Source: Hymenobacter rigui
GTDB taxonomy: Bacteria > Bacteroidota > Bacteroidia > Cytophagales > Hymenobacteraceae
NCBI RefSeq assembly: GCF_003944715.1
Contig: NZ_RWIT01000012.1
Location: forward strand, 62,001 to 126,000
DNA length: 64,000 bases
Direction: 5' to 3'
Shown here: positions 41,324 to 49,490 of the stretch, in pieces
How the letters are laid out: the number at the start of each line of letters is the position of its first letter
How positions within the stretch are numbered: position 1 is the stretch's first letter
The notes under the pieces: generated by a model
What the model was told of the DNA's origin: nothing
Database searches by the model: none
Seen by the model: the letters and a program-made list of their open reading frames with translations, nothing else
Translations under genes and position numbers: made by a program

Positions 41324-42673
41324 ATGTCTGCTGAAGAACCACTGCATCCCCAGTTGCACTTGTTTCAGGTGCGCCACCCCGAGTGGGCCGCCCACGCCAC
41401 CATCTACGAAGTCAACCTGCGTAATTTCACCCCGGAGGGCACCTTTCGGGCGTTTGAGGCGCATTTGCCCCGGCTGGCGGCTATGGGCATCAGCATCGTG
41501 TGGCTGATGCCGATTCACCCGATTGGGGCGGTGGAACGTAAGGGCACGCTGGGCAGCCAATATGCGGTGCAGGACTATTTCGGGGTGAACCCAGAGTTTG
41601 GTACGCTGGATGATTTGCGCCATTTGGTGCAAACCGCCCACAGCCTCGGCCTGCGGGTACTGCTCGATTGGGTAGCCAACCACACCAGCTGGGACAATCC
41701 GCTGGTGCAGCAGCACCCCGACTGGTACCAGCACGACGCCCAGGGCCGGCTGGTGCCGCCCGTAGCCGACTGGACCGACGTGGTAGCCTTCGACTACACG
41801 AACCGGGCCCTGCGCCGCTACATGACCGATGCCCTGCTGTACTGGGTGCGCGAGGCTGACATCGACGGGTACCGCTGCGACGTGGCCGGGCTGGTGCCCA
41901 CCGATTTCTGGGACGAAGCTCGCCTGGAGCTGGACGAGGTGAAGCCCCTGTTTATGCTGGCCGAGTGGGACGAGCTGTACCCCAGCGGCGGCCTGAGCTG
42001 GGAGGAGTTCAACTCCGACACCAAGCTACTGGAGCGGGCCTTCAACATGACCTTCGGCCTGCGCCTGCACTACCTGCTCGACCACATTGCCGAAGGCAAA
42101 GCCCGCCTGCAGGACATTGACGGGTACCTGGCTGCCGAGCGGGCCAAATACCCGCCCTCGGTGTACCTGATGCACTTCACCAGCAACCACGACGTGAACA
42201 GCTGGGACGGCACCGAATACGAGCGGCTGGGCCCGCTGGCGCTGCCCTTTGCCGTGCTCACGGTGCTGCTGCCCGGCATGCCGCTGGTGTACACCGGCCA
42301 GGAAGCCGCCCTCAACCGCCGCCTGCAGTTCTTCGACCGGGACACGATTGACTGGGCCAGCATTCCGCTTCAGGCGTTCTACACCACCCTGCTCCAGCTC
42401 AAGCGCCGCCACCCCGCCTTGCGCAACGGCGACCCGGCCAGCCGCTTCCACCGCCTCCCCGGCCCCGGACAGCTCTACGGCTTCCTGCGCGAAAAGGAAG
42501 GTGCATCGGTACTCTGCGTCATCAACACCGAAGCCCGCGAAACACCCCTCACGCTGCCCACCGAAGCCGCCGGCACCTGGCGGGACGTGTTCAGCGGCCA
42601 GCAGCTAATGTTCCAAGCCGGCGACGAGCTGCCGGTACCCGGCCACGGCTGGCGCGTGCTGGAACGGGTGTAG
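41324..42673 (+). CDS. GH13 alpha-amylase family glycosidase, cytoplasmic
   Basis: The 449-residue protein is a compact GH13 enzyme. It has IYEVNLRNFTPEG at the first strand, VLLDWVANHTSWDNP (region I), DGYRCDVAGLVP with the nucleophile Asp (II, near residue 187), FMLAEWDELYP with the acid/base Glu (III) and MHFTSNHDVNSWDG (IV). After the barrel a short beta domain (about 370-449) follows. There is no signal peptide. It probably hydrolyses or rearranges imported malto-oligosaccharides and so fits with the cytoplasmic GH31 and branching enzyme. The final Val codon and stop lie in repeat D2. Confidence 0.93.
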   Translation: MSAEEPLHPQLHLFQVRHPEWAAHATIYEVNLRNFTPEGTFRAFEAHLPRLAAMGISIVWLMPIHPIGAVERKGTLGSQYAVQDYFGVNPEFGTLDDLRHLVQTAHSLGLRVLLDWVANHTSWDNPLVQQHPDWYQHDAQGRLVPPVADWTDVVAFDYTNRALRRYMTDALLYWVREADIDGYRCDVAGLVPTDFWDEARLELDEVKPLFMLAEWDELYPSGGLSWEEFNSDTKLLERAFNMTFGLRLHYLLDHIAEGKARLQDIDGYLAAERAKYPPSVYLMHFTSNHDVNSWDGTEYERLGPLALPFAVLTVLLPGMPLVYTGQEAALNRRLQFFDRDTIDWASIPLQAFYTTLLQLKRRHPALRNGDPASRFHRLPGPGQLYGFLREKEGASVLCVINTEARETPLTLPTEAAGTWRDVFSGQQLMFQAGDELPVPGHGWRVLERV

Positions 42674-42771
42674 AGACGCAACATCTTGCGTCTCGTCGTT
42701 GAACGATGCGGTGATGCACAGTCCGAACAACATCAGCAACGACGAGACGCAAGATGTTGCGTCTCTACACC
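42667..42771. repeat. Inverted-repeat element D2 filling a convergent gap
   Basis: Perfect 35-nt inverted arms (42667-42701, 42737-42771). Each arm core GAGACGCAA, 4 bases, TTGCGTCTC is itself a 9-bp hairpin. The left arm contains the GH13 stop codon and the right arm ends three bases before the last base of the D-aminoacylase gene. Confidence 0.92.
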
Positions 42772-42774
42772 ATG

Positions 42775-44367
42775 TTATTGCTTGCCCGGCCCGTAGAGCA
42801 CCTGCCCGGCGCGCTGGCCGGTGTGCTGGCCTTCGCGCACGGTGAGGCGGCCGTTTACCAGCACGTAGCGCATGCCCACGGAATACTGGTGGGGCTGGGT
42901 GAAGGTGGATTTATCGGCCACGGTGGCGGGGTCGAACACCACAATATCAGCCGCGAAGCCGGGACGCAGCAGGCCGCGGCTGGTGAAGCCGAAGGTCTGG
43001 GCCGGCAGGCTGGTCATGCGCCGGATGGCTTCTTCCAGGGTGATGACGCGTAGCTCGCGCACGTAGTGGCCCAGCACGCGGGCATTGGAGCCGTAGCCGC
43101 GCGGGTGCGGCGCGCCTTCCCGCCACACCCGGATGCTGGCATCCGACGCCACCATGTTCTGCGGGTAGCGCATAATGGTCTGCACGTCGGGCTCACTCAT
43201 GCCGTGAAACACCATGCCGGTATCGTACTGCAGCACCAGATCTAGGATAGTGGCGGCTTCGGCGCGGGCGGTATGGGGGCGGTGGCGCAGCCGGTTGATT
43301 TCCTCCAGGCTGCGGCCGTGGTAGCTGGTATCAGGCGGGAAGCTGGCTACCACGGCGTAGCTGAAGTGCCGGAGCCCCTTGCTGCGCAGCCGCTGCACCA
43401 GAAACTGCTCTACCTGCCGGCGCGTGGCCGGGCGGGCCAGGCGGGCGCGCAGGGAGTCGCGACCATCGGCCTGCACGTCGTCGGGCAGCAGGGTGCTGAG
43501 GCTGGTGGAGCTGGCCGTGTAGGGATACTGGTCGATGGTGACGGGCTGGCCCTGCTGGCGGGCGGTTTCGATGAGTTGCAGCAGCTCGGCGGCGTGGCCC
43601 CAGTTGCGCTGGCCGCCCAGCTTCAGGTGCGAAATCTGCACGGGCAGGCCCGCTTCCCGCCCAATCAGCAACGCCTCCTGAATGGCCTGCCGCACGCTGT
43701 CGGACTCGTTGCGCATGTGGGTGGCATAGAGGCCGTGGTAGCGCGCAGCCACCCGGGCCAGCCGCACCAGCTCGGGCGGGCGGGTGTAGGTGCCCGGCAC
43801 GTAAATCAGCCCCGACGATAAGCCCACCGCTCCGGCCCGCATGGCGCTGTCGGTGAGGGATTCCATGCGCTGCAGCTCCGCCTCGGTGGCCGGGCGTCGG
43901 GCCCGGCCCATTACGGCCTTGCGCACCGTGCCCTGCCCCACCAGCGAGGCCACGTTTACGGAAAGGTGCAGGCTGTCGAGCTGGCGGAAGTAGCGGCGCA
44001 AATCGGGCCGGGAGGAGCCGCAGTTGCCGGTTACCACCGTCGTCACGCCGTCGAGCAAAAAGTTATCGGCCGTAGGCTGGCGCACTTCGTCGTCCTCAAT
44101 GTGGGTGTGCACGTCGATGAAGCCGGGGGCCACGGCCAGGCCGTGGGCGTCCAGCACGGTATCGGCGGGGTAGCCGGCGGGCAGCCGCCCCACGGCCACA
44201 ATGCGGCCCGCGCGCACGGCCACGTCGCCCAGCGTCCAGGTGTTGCCGGTGCCGTCGTACAGCCGCCCGTTCCGGATCAGGATATCCGCCCGCGCGGGTG
44301 TTTGGGCCGCCATCGGCAGGGTCAGCAGCAGCAACAGAAGCAGCAGAAGCAACAGGGAAAGACGCAT
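42775..44367 (-). CDS. N-acyl-D-amino-acid deacylase family amidohydrolase
   Basis: The 530-residue exported protein belongs to the D-aminoacylase amidohydrolases, which remove N-acyl groups from D-amino acids. Signal peptide: MRLSLLLLLLLLLLLTLPMA, an extreme Leu run. The metal site starts with APGFIDVHTHIEDDE. Then come TTVVTGNCGSS, YATHMRNESDSV and the late Asp region MVASDASIRVWREGAPHPRG. The C-terminal small beta domain (RPGFAADIVVFDPATVAD) is typical. It may salvage D-amino acids from peptidoglycan or from other microbes. Hairpin F4 separates it from the class D beta-lactamase homologue upstream on the same strand. Confidence 0.92.
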   Translation of the reverse strand: MRLSLLLLLLLLLLLTLPMAAQTPARADILIRNGRLYDGTGNTWTLGDVAVRAGRIVAVGRLPAGYPADTVLDAHGLAVAPGFIDVHTHIEDDEVRQPTADNFLLDGVTTVVTGNCGSSRPDLRRYFRQLDSLHLSVNVASLVGQGTVRKAVMGRARRPATEAELQRMESLTDSAMRAGAVGLSSGLIYVPGTYTRPPELVRLARVAARYHGLYATHMRNESDSVRQAIQEALLIGREAGLPVQISHLKLGGQRNWGHAAELLQLIETARQQGQPVTIDQYPYTASSTSLSTLLPDDVQADGRDSLRARLARPATRRQVEQFLVQRLRSKGLRHFSYAVVASFPPDTSYHGRSLEEINRLRHRPHTARAEAATILDLVLQYDTGMVFHGMSEPDVQTIMRYPQNMVASDASIRVWREGAPHPRGYGSNARVLGHYVRELRVITLEEAIRRMTSLPAQTFGFTSRGLLRPGFAADIVVFDPATVADKSTFTQPHQYSVGMRYVLVNGRLTVREGQHTGQRAGQVLYGPGKQ

Positions 44368-44386
44368 GCGGCTAAGGTAGGAGGTG

Positions 44387-44441
44387 AAAGCTAAGAGCTA
44401 GTTCCCCTCCTTTCCAAGGAGGGGAACTAGCTCTTAGCTTT
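44387..44441. repeat. Iterated-word hairpin F4
   Basis: A perfect 26-bp stem (44387-44412 with 44416-44441) with a 3-nt loop contains GCTAAGAGCTAG and CCCCTCC. It lies between two minus-strand genes, 17 bases past the class D gene stop and 20 bases before the next start, and is the strongest hairpin in the window. Confidence 0.88.
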
Positions 44442-44458
44442 AGCTTTCGTTTTGCAAC

Positions 44459-45277
44459 TTACAGCCAGCCCAGCTCCTGCAAGATGGCTTCCGTTACGGC
44501 GCGGCGGCTGGCCAGGAACCGGTCGTCGTTCAGGGGGCCGGGCAGGGGTTCCACGTTCAGGGCGAAGAAGGCGCGGCGGCCGTCGGGGTGTTCCACCCAG
44601 CCCACCAGCCAGCCGTTGTCGGGGTTGCGAGCGGATCGGAAGCGCCAGCCCGATTTGCCGTAGAGGGCGTATCCGGGCGTCTTTTTCAGCAGCAACAGCT
44701 GCTTTACGGCGCGCTGGTGGCGCACCTCCACCGGCAGGGTTTCGGCCTGCAGGCGGCGCAGGAAATCCACCTGCTCAAACTGGCTGATGCGGGAGCGGCC
44801 GTCCAGCCAAAATGTATCGAGGGTGGCCGGGGTGATTACCATGCCGGGGTAGCCCAACCGCGGCAGCCATTGCCGGTAGCGCGCCACGCCCACCCGCCGG
44901 GCCAGCTGCTGGTAGCACGGCACGCACGACACGCGCAGGGCCCGGGCGTAGGTCATGTCCTGGTTCCACTGCGGGAAGCTGCGCGTTACGCCGTCCCAGC
45001 GGCAGATTTCGGCCGTATCGGGCAGGGCCCCGGTTTGCAGGCCGATGAGGGTGTTGGGAATTTTGAAGGTGGAGGCGGGCAGAAACCGTTGCCGACACCG
45101 CCGCGGGTTGTAGGCCACGTACTGCCCGGCGGGCGCGTCGAAGAGCAGAAACGAGCCCCGCACGCCGTGCCGCGCAAACTGCGCCGTAAAATCCCGCTCC
45201 ACCACGGCGGGCCGCTGCAGCCCCGCTCCGCCCAACACCAGCCACAAAGCCGGCAGCCATACCAGTATCCAACGCAT
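44459..45277 (-). CDS. Class D beta-lactamase (OXA-like) homologue
   Basis: The 272-residue protein has an N-terminal signal segment (MRWILVWLPALWLVLGGAG). The class D motifs are present: Ser69-T-F-Lys72 in LPASTFKIPNTLIGL, Ser117-x-Val119 in RVSCVPCYQQ, FWLDGRSRIS with the tryptophan next to the carboxylated lysine, and Lys-Ser-Gly 208-210 in LYGKSGW in place of KTG. Known enzymes of this form hydrolyse penicillins and oxacillins. The extra cysteines at 118 and 121 are unusual. The start at 45277 begins the signal; starts at 45298 and 45331 are also in frame. Confidence 0.9.
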   Translation of the reverse strand: MRWILVWLPALWLVLGGAGLQRPAVVERDFTAQFARHGVRGSFLLFDAPAGQYVAYNPRRCRQRFLPASTFKIPNTLIGLQTGALPDTAEICRWDGVTRSFPQWNQDMTYARALRVSCVPCYQQLARRVGVARYRQWLPRLGYPGMVITPATLDTFWLDGRSRISQFEQVDFLRRLQAETLPVEVRHQRAVKQLLLLKKTPGYALYGKSGWRFRSARNPDNGWLVGWVEHPDGRRAFFALNVEPLPGPLNDDRFLASRRAVTEAILQELGWL

Positions 45278-45340
45278 CGGGCGAAGATACGGGGCCATCG
45301 GTTGGGACGGGTGCCCGGCCGGAGCCGCCAACCGGCACGG

Positions 45341-45913
45341 TCAGGTAGGCCGCTGGTTCTGGGAAGCCAGCGCCACGATGCGCGCAATGTGCTGCTGCCG
45401 GATGGCCTCGCGCTTTACGGCCAGCAGGCGCTGCAGCACCATTTTCCGCACGCTGGGCGGAAAGGCGGTGAAGTGTCGGTGGGCGACTTCGTTGGCGGCC
45501 AGGGCCGCGGCCAAATCGGGGGGCAGCTCCAGGGCTTCTACCGCGTCGAGGGTGGTCCAGCTGCCGTCCTGCCGGGCGGCGGCTATTTTGGCCTGCCCGG
45601 CCGGGTGCAGCTGACCGGCTGCCTCCAGCGCGGCAAGGCGCTGCTTGTTCAGGGCAGACCACACGCTGCCTTTCTTGCGGGGGCTGAAATACTGCTGCCG
45701 CCGCTCCTCGTCGAGCTTGCGCGGCACTGAGTCAATCCAGCCAAAGCACAGGGCTTCTTCCACGGCTTCAGGGTAGGTGAGCTGCCCGCTGCCCTTGCGG
45801 TAGAGCACCAGCCACACGCCGGTGGGCTGCTGGTGGTTTTCCAGCAGCCAGGCCCGCCACGCGGCCCGCGTGGGTGCTTCTACTACCGGTAACGAATCAA
45901 GCTTACTGGCCAT
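45341..45913 (-). CDS. YdeI/OmpD-associated family protein
   Basis: The 190-residue protein matches the YdeI family: PTRAAWRAWLLENHQQPTGV, YRKGSGQLTYPEAVEEALCF, GWIDSVPRKLDEERRQQYFS, PRKKGSVWSALNKQRLAALE, then a helical C-terminus with FTAFPPSVRKMVLQRLLAVK. YdeI/OmdA proteins have been linked to resistance against bacteriocins and cationic peptides, but the mechanism is not known. It is cytoplasmic. It lies 63 bases upstream of the class D beta-lactamase gene on the same strand, which may be one transcription unit. A sequence TATCTTG six bases before the ATG resembles a -7 box with a very short leader. Confidence 0.92.
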   Translation of the reverse strand: MASKLDSLPVVEAPTRAAWRAWLLENHQQPTGVWLVLYRKGSGQLTYPEAVEEALCFGWIDSVPRKLDEERRQQYFSPRKKGSVWSALNKQRLAALEAAGQLHPAGQAKIAAARQDGSWTTLDAVEALELPPDLAAALAANEVAHRHFTAFPPSVRKMVLQRLLAVKREAIRQQHIARIVALASQNQRPT

Positions 45914-46054
45914 GCAGGCAAGATAGAGAAGCTCTTCGGGATACAGGTAACGAAGCTATCCAAGAAGCAGCCTTCCGTCATGCAGAGGCGCAGCCGAAGC
46001 ATCTCGCGTGCTGATGTTAGGGCAGTTTCGCAAACGGCAGGCCCAATGGACGAC

Positions 46055-46330
46055 TGTAGAGACGCGACACTTCGCGTCTCCTCGTTGCGGGCGTTGAAGC
46101 TGTTTAGGAAGTGACCGGACTACGTTGAACGTCATGCAGAGCATTCTGCGGATCAAACAGAGACGAAGTATCTCGCTCGGCTGATGTCATGTTACCATTG
46201 CAATGTCAGCACGCGAGATGCTTCGGCTGCGCCTCTGCATGACGGTCTGCTGCTTCCTAAACAGGTTCATTGTGTAAATCAGTTCAGACAGACCGTTCAA
46301 CGGGAAGACGCGAAGTGTCGCGTCTCTACA
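46055..46330. repeat. Family D element nested in C2 (D3)
   Basis: The left core 46055-46080 and right core 46307-46330 are inverted copies (TGTAGAGACGCGA, CACT, TCGCGTCTC). They are 226 bases apart instead of about 35 in D2, because a further family C element lies between them. Confidence 0.8.
46130..46245. repeat. Inner family C element nested in D3 (C3)
   Basis: The right arm 46209-46245 matches C1 exactly over 37 nt, and the left arm from 46130 keeps CGTCATGCAGAG and TATCTCGC but is diverged between. It is framed by the inverted pair CTGTTTAGGAAG (46100-46111) and CTTCCTAAACAG (46253-46264). Confidence 0.7.
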
Positions 46331-46535
46331 CGGTAGCCTGACCGTTCACGAATCTGCTACCGCATAGCAGCCTCGGCACGTGAGATGCTTCGGCTGCGCC
46401 TCTGTATGACGGGCTGTAAGCCTCACTACGTAGCTGATATAACCAATCGGGTTGCCGGCTGGTTGTTCTGATTTGGTGCCGATTGAGCGCCTTCCTCGCC
46501 TATCTTTCCACCGCTCTTTTCCTTTCCGAATTTGT

Positions 46536-47492
46536 ATGACGCAACACCGTGAACTGGGCCGCTCGGGCCTGCAGCTGGCCCCGCTGGTTTTGGGCGGCAA
46601 CGTATTTGGCTGGACGGCCGACGAGGCCGCGTCCTTCCGCGTGCTCGATGCCTTTGTGGCCGGCGGCGGCAACGCCATTGATACCGCCAACGTGTACTCG
46701 GCCTGGGCCCCGGGCCATAAGGGCGGCGAGTCGGAAACCGTCATCGGCAAGTGGCTCAAGCAGCGCGGCCGCCGCGACGACGTGCTCATCCTCACCAAAG
46801 TGGGCATGCAGATGGGTGACGGCTCAAAGGGCTTGGCCAAGAACTACATCCGCCGCTCGGTGGAAGACTCGCTCCGCCGCCTCCAAACCGATTACATCGA
46901 CCTCTACCAAAGCCATCAGGACGACGAAACCCTGCCCGTAACCGAGCCGATGGAAGCCTACGCCGAGCTAATTAAGGCGGGCAAAGTGCGCGCCATCGGG
47001 GCCAGCAACTTCTCGGCCGCTCGCCTGCGCGAAGCCCTGAAAGCCAGCCAGCAGCACGGCCTGCCCCGCTACGAAAGCCTGCAGCCCGAGTACAACCTCT
47101 ACAACCGCGCCGACTTTGAGAAGGAGCTGCAGCCTTTGTGCCAAGAGTTCGGGCTGGGCGTGATTCCGTACTTCGGGCTGGCCTCGGGCTTCCTCACCGG
47201 CAAGTACCGCACCGAGGCCGACCTCGCGAAAAGCATCCGCGGCAGCAGCATCGGTCCCAAATACCTCAACGACCGGGGCCGCCGCATCCTGGCCTCCCTC
47301 GATTCGGTAGTGGCCCGCCACCCCGGCTCCTCCCCCGCCCAGGTAGCCCTGGCCTGGATTATGGCCCAGCCCGGCCTCACCGGCCCCATTGCCAGCGCCA
47401 CCACCCCCGAGCAGCTGCAGGAGTTGCTGCATTCCATGCACCTGAACCTATCAGCCGCCGACGTGCAGGAGCTGAACCAAGCCAGCGCGTAA
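46536..47492 (+). CDS. Aldo/keto reductase
   Basis: The 318-residue enzyme is an NADPH-dependent aldo/keto reductase. The catalytic tetrad is visible: Asp49 and Tyr54 in NAIDTANVYSAW, Lys88 in ILTKVGMQM and His127 in DLYQSHQDD. The phosphate-binding end (GPIASATTPEQLQELL, about 285-300) and the barrel segment VRAIGASNFSAARL are typical of the Tas/YajO-like group. No signal peptide. It is monocistronic and flanked by repeat blocks on both sides (45975-46412 and 47504-47774). Substrate is unknown. The start at 46536 fits the conserved N-terminus; upstream in-frame codons do not. Confidence 0.93.
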   Translation: MTQHRELGRSGLQLAPLVLGGNVFGWTADEAASFRVLDAFVAGGGNAIDTANVYSAWAPGHKGGESETVIGKWLKQRGRRDDVLILTKVGMQMGDGSKGLAKNYIRRSVEDSLRRLQTDYIDLYQSHQDDETLPVTEPMEAYAELIKAGKVRAIGASNFSAARLREALKASQQHGLPRYESLQPEYNLYNRADFEKELQPLCQEFGLGVIPYFGLASGFLTGKYRTEADLAKSIRGSSIGPKYLNDRGRRILASLDSVVARHPGSSPAQVALAWIMAQPGLTGPIASATTPEQLQELLHSMHLNLSAADVQELNQASA

Positions 47493-47503
47493 CCAATGGT
47501 TAC

Positions 47504-47611
47504 GATGTAGAGACGCAATAGCTGGATTCTCGTCGTTGCTGATGTTGTTTGCACAAACGGTACAGTTCCGGCCGTTCAACGACGAGACGCAAAATATTGC
47601 GTCTCTACATC
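47504..47611. repeat. Inverted-repeat element D4
   Basis: Arms 47504-47538 and 47577-47611 are 35 nt; the right core GAGACGCAA, AATA, TTGCGTCTC is intact and the left core is degenerate. It starts 12 bases after the aldo/keto reductase stop. With A3 it occupies most of the 421-base gap 47493-47913, where no gene is seen. Confidence 0.82.
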
Positions 47612-47665
47612 GTTCTACCAATTCAGTTTGGCACGCTTGAACGCCGCCGTTCAGAAGCCGGGGTT

Positions 47666-47774
47666 CGGTCCGACGGCGGAGCCGTCCGACCGATTGGCTG
47701 CGTGCTGACCGCCGAACGAACACCAAGCAACGGAACCGGACGACAACCGGTCGGATGGCTGCGCCGTCGGACCG
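47666..47774 (+). repeat. REPIN-like element A3
   Basis: Arms 47666-47696 and 47744-47774 are inverted with about three mismatches; the left arm is followed by TTGGCTGCGTGCTGAC, which fixes the + orientation within family A. Confidence 0.85.
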
Positions 47775-47913
47775 GGGCACGCATCAGCCCGAATATGTGC
47801 TCAACCAAACAAGGGACCTCACCACGCACGAACAAGATGTTTCGCTGTGGTAAGGTCCTTTGCTTTGGGGTCGAAGGATGAGTGGAGGCTGGATACCCGT
47901 ACCCGACAGAGCT

Positions 47914-48432
47914 TTACCGTGCGGCCACTTTTACGGGGTTGTGTTTAGCGGCGCTGGCATCGACGACGGTGTTTTGGGCGGCCGTGAGCAGCCAGCGGCC
48001 CTGCTGCTTCACCAGCACCAGCGTGAGGATGTTCTCGTCGTCGCCCATTTTGTTGGTGCCCCGGTTCACGCCATCGGGCGGGTAGAAGGCACCCACATGG
48101 CAGGTGAGGTTAGCAATGGCCACCTCGGGCGTAATGGCGCGCACCGTAACCGGGCCGGGCACAAACTTCACGCCCTGGTACATTCGGTCGAAAATTACCT
48201 GGTGACCCAGTTGCACGGCCTCCCGGCCCTGCCACCACATACCTACCATACTAACCCAATGTACATCCGGGGTGGTGTAGGTGGCCATGTCTTGGTACTG
48301 GTGGTTGTTCCAGTTCAGCACGATGTGGTCCACCACGGCGCGCACGGCCTGGTCGTCGGGGGCGGGCAGGGTTTGGGCGGGGGCGGCCGTGGCCAGCAGC
48401 AGGGCCGCGGGCAGCAATAGCAGGGTTTTCAT
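47914..48432 (-). CDS. Exported SnoaL-like (SgcJ/EcaC-type) protein
   Basis: The 172-residue product has a signal peptide (MKTLLLLPAALLLATAAPAQ). A cone-shaped SnoaL/NTF2-like fold follows, with DDQAVRAVVDHIVLNWNNHQ, YTTPDVHWVSMVGMWWQGRE, GPVTVRAITPEVAIANLTCH and GRWLLTAAQNTVVD. This pattern matches proteins annotated as SgcJ/EcaC family; their role is unclear and some bind small molecules without catalysis. It is the first of two minus-strand genes with an AraC regulator upstream. The start at 48432 begins the signal peptide. Confidence 0.87.
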   Translation of the reverse strand: MKTLLLLPAALLLATAAPAQTLPAPDDQAVRAVVDHIVLNWNNHQYQDMATYTTPDVHWVSMVGMWWQGREAVQLGHQVIFDRMYQGVKFVPGPVTVRAITPEVAIANLTCHVGAFYPPDGVNRGTNKMGDDENILTLVLVKQQGRWLLTAAQNTVVDASAAKHNPVKVAAR

Positions 48433-48516
48433 CGGAGGAAGCAGGTTGGTGAATGTATGCTCCAAACCTAGCTTCCCTCCGGTACCTGCTGGTAGTAAAA
48501 AACCGACACGCGGCCG

Positions 48517-49368
48517 TCAGCCATCGGCTCGCAGCCAGTCGGTGCGCTCCGCGTCGAGCATGGTGTACACCCGGGCAGGGTGAGTGGCATCGGCCCGCAG
48601 CAAAGCGGGCGGCGTTACGCCGGCAAACTCCTGGGAGTCGCGCACCAGGTGGCGGTAGTCGGAGTAGCCGGTGAGCAGGGCCACGCTCAGCCAGTCGAGG
48701 TCGGGCCGGTGGTCTTTGAGGCGCACGGCCCGGCTGAAGCGCCCGATGCGGGCAAACAGTCGCGGCCCCACGCCCAACTGGCGGTGGCAGCAGCGCTCCA
48801 GCTGCCGGGCGCTGAGGCCGGCCGCCCGGGCCAGGTCGTCAAGGGAGGTGCCGGGGTGCAGCAGCAGCGGCAAGGCCCGCTCGAACGGATGCGCGGGGGC
48901 CGCCACTTGGCGCTGCCGCCGCAGCAGAAACGCTTCCACCAGGCTCACCAGCTGGGCGTAGGAAGCGGCGGGGTTGCGGAGCTGATCGGTCAGCTCGCGC
49001 AGGTCGGGGCCCAGCAGCAGGTCGGCTTCTGCACCGAAATCAAGCAGCTCCGTCATGGGCACGCCCAGCAGCCGGTGCAGACCACCCGGCCGGAACGCCA
49101 CGCGCAGCATCAGGTGGTCGGGCCGAAGGCGCAGATCCACCCGCGTGAGCTGGGGGCCCACCAGCAGGGCCGGGGCGGCCGGTTGCTCGCGGCCCAGCCG
49201 GTAGCTGAAGCTGTGCACCGGGTCGCGCGGGTAGAAGTACAGGCACTGCTCGGGGGCCGGCGGAAACGGCTTCACCACCCCCTCCCCGGCATAGCGCACG
49301 TGCACCAGCAGGTAGTGCTGCACCAGGGGCTGCAGCGCGGGCGCGGGCGGGTAGAACTGCACAAACAT
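48517..49368 (-). CDS. AraC-family transcription regulator
   Basis: The 283-residue protein has an N-terminal beta-rich sensor domain (FVQFYPPAPALQPLVQHYLL, then LMLRVAFRPGGLHRLLGVPM), of the kind found in AraC proteins of Bacteroidota with a DUF6597-like domain. A C-terminal HTH pair follows (TSLDDLARAAGLSARQLERC, LSVALLTGYSDYRHLVRDSQ). It lies 84 bases upstream of the SnoaL-like gene on the same strand and may control it, and is divergent from the GNAT gene. The start at 49368 gives the conserved N-terminus; one at 49461 is in frame but adds an unrelated basic segment. Confidence 0.88.
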   Translation of the reverse strand: MFVQFYPPAPALQPLVQHYLLVHVRYAGEGVVKPFPPAPEQCLYFYPRDPVHSFSYRLGREQPAAPALLVGPQLTRVDLRLRPDHLMLRVAFRPGGLHRLLGVPMTELLDFGAEADLLLGPDLRELTDQLRNPAASYAQLVSLVEAFLLRRQRQVAAPAHPFERALPLLLHPGTSLDDLARAAGLSARQLERCCHRQLGVGPRLFARIGRFSRAVRLKDHRPDLDWLSVALLTGYSDYRHLVRDSQEFAGVTPPALLRADATHPARVYTMLDAERTDWLRADG

Positions 49369-49490
49369 ACCGGCAACATCAGGGGGGCTGCGGAAGTTAC
49401 GCAGAAAAACCCGGCAGCCGACGGCCGCGCCGGGCATTGGTTTTCGGATATCCGGTGGCAACTTACCGGCGTTTTGCTTTCCCAGTCCGC

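Larger units (their letters stand above)
45975..46412. repeat. Outer family C element of a nested repeat (C2)
   Basis: The left arm 45975-46011 and right arm 46376-46412 are 37-nt inverted copies with two mismatches and match the arms of C1. In C1 the arms are 27 bases apart; here about 364 bases lie between, and that spacer contains a family D element. The 622-base gap 45914-46535 holds only this structure and no gene. Confidence 0.8.

Noticed and set aside
47549..47881. 110-codon + frame between D4 and the SnoaL-like gene
   Set aside because: It runs through repeat D4 and both arms of A3, so the translation is only repeat sequence.
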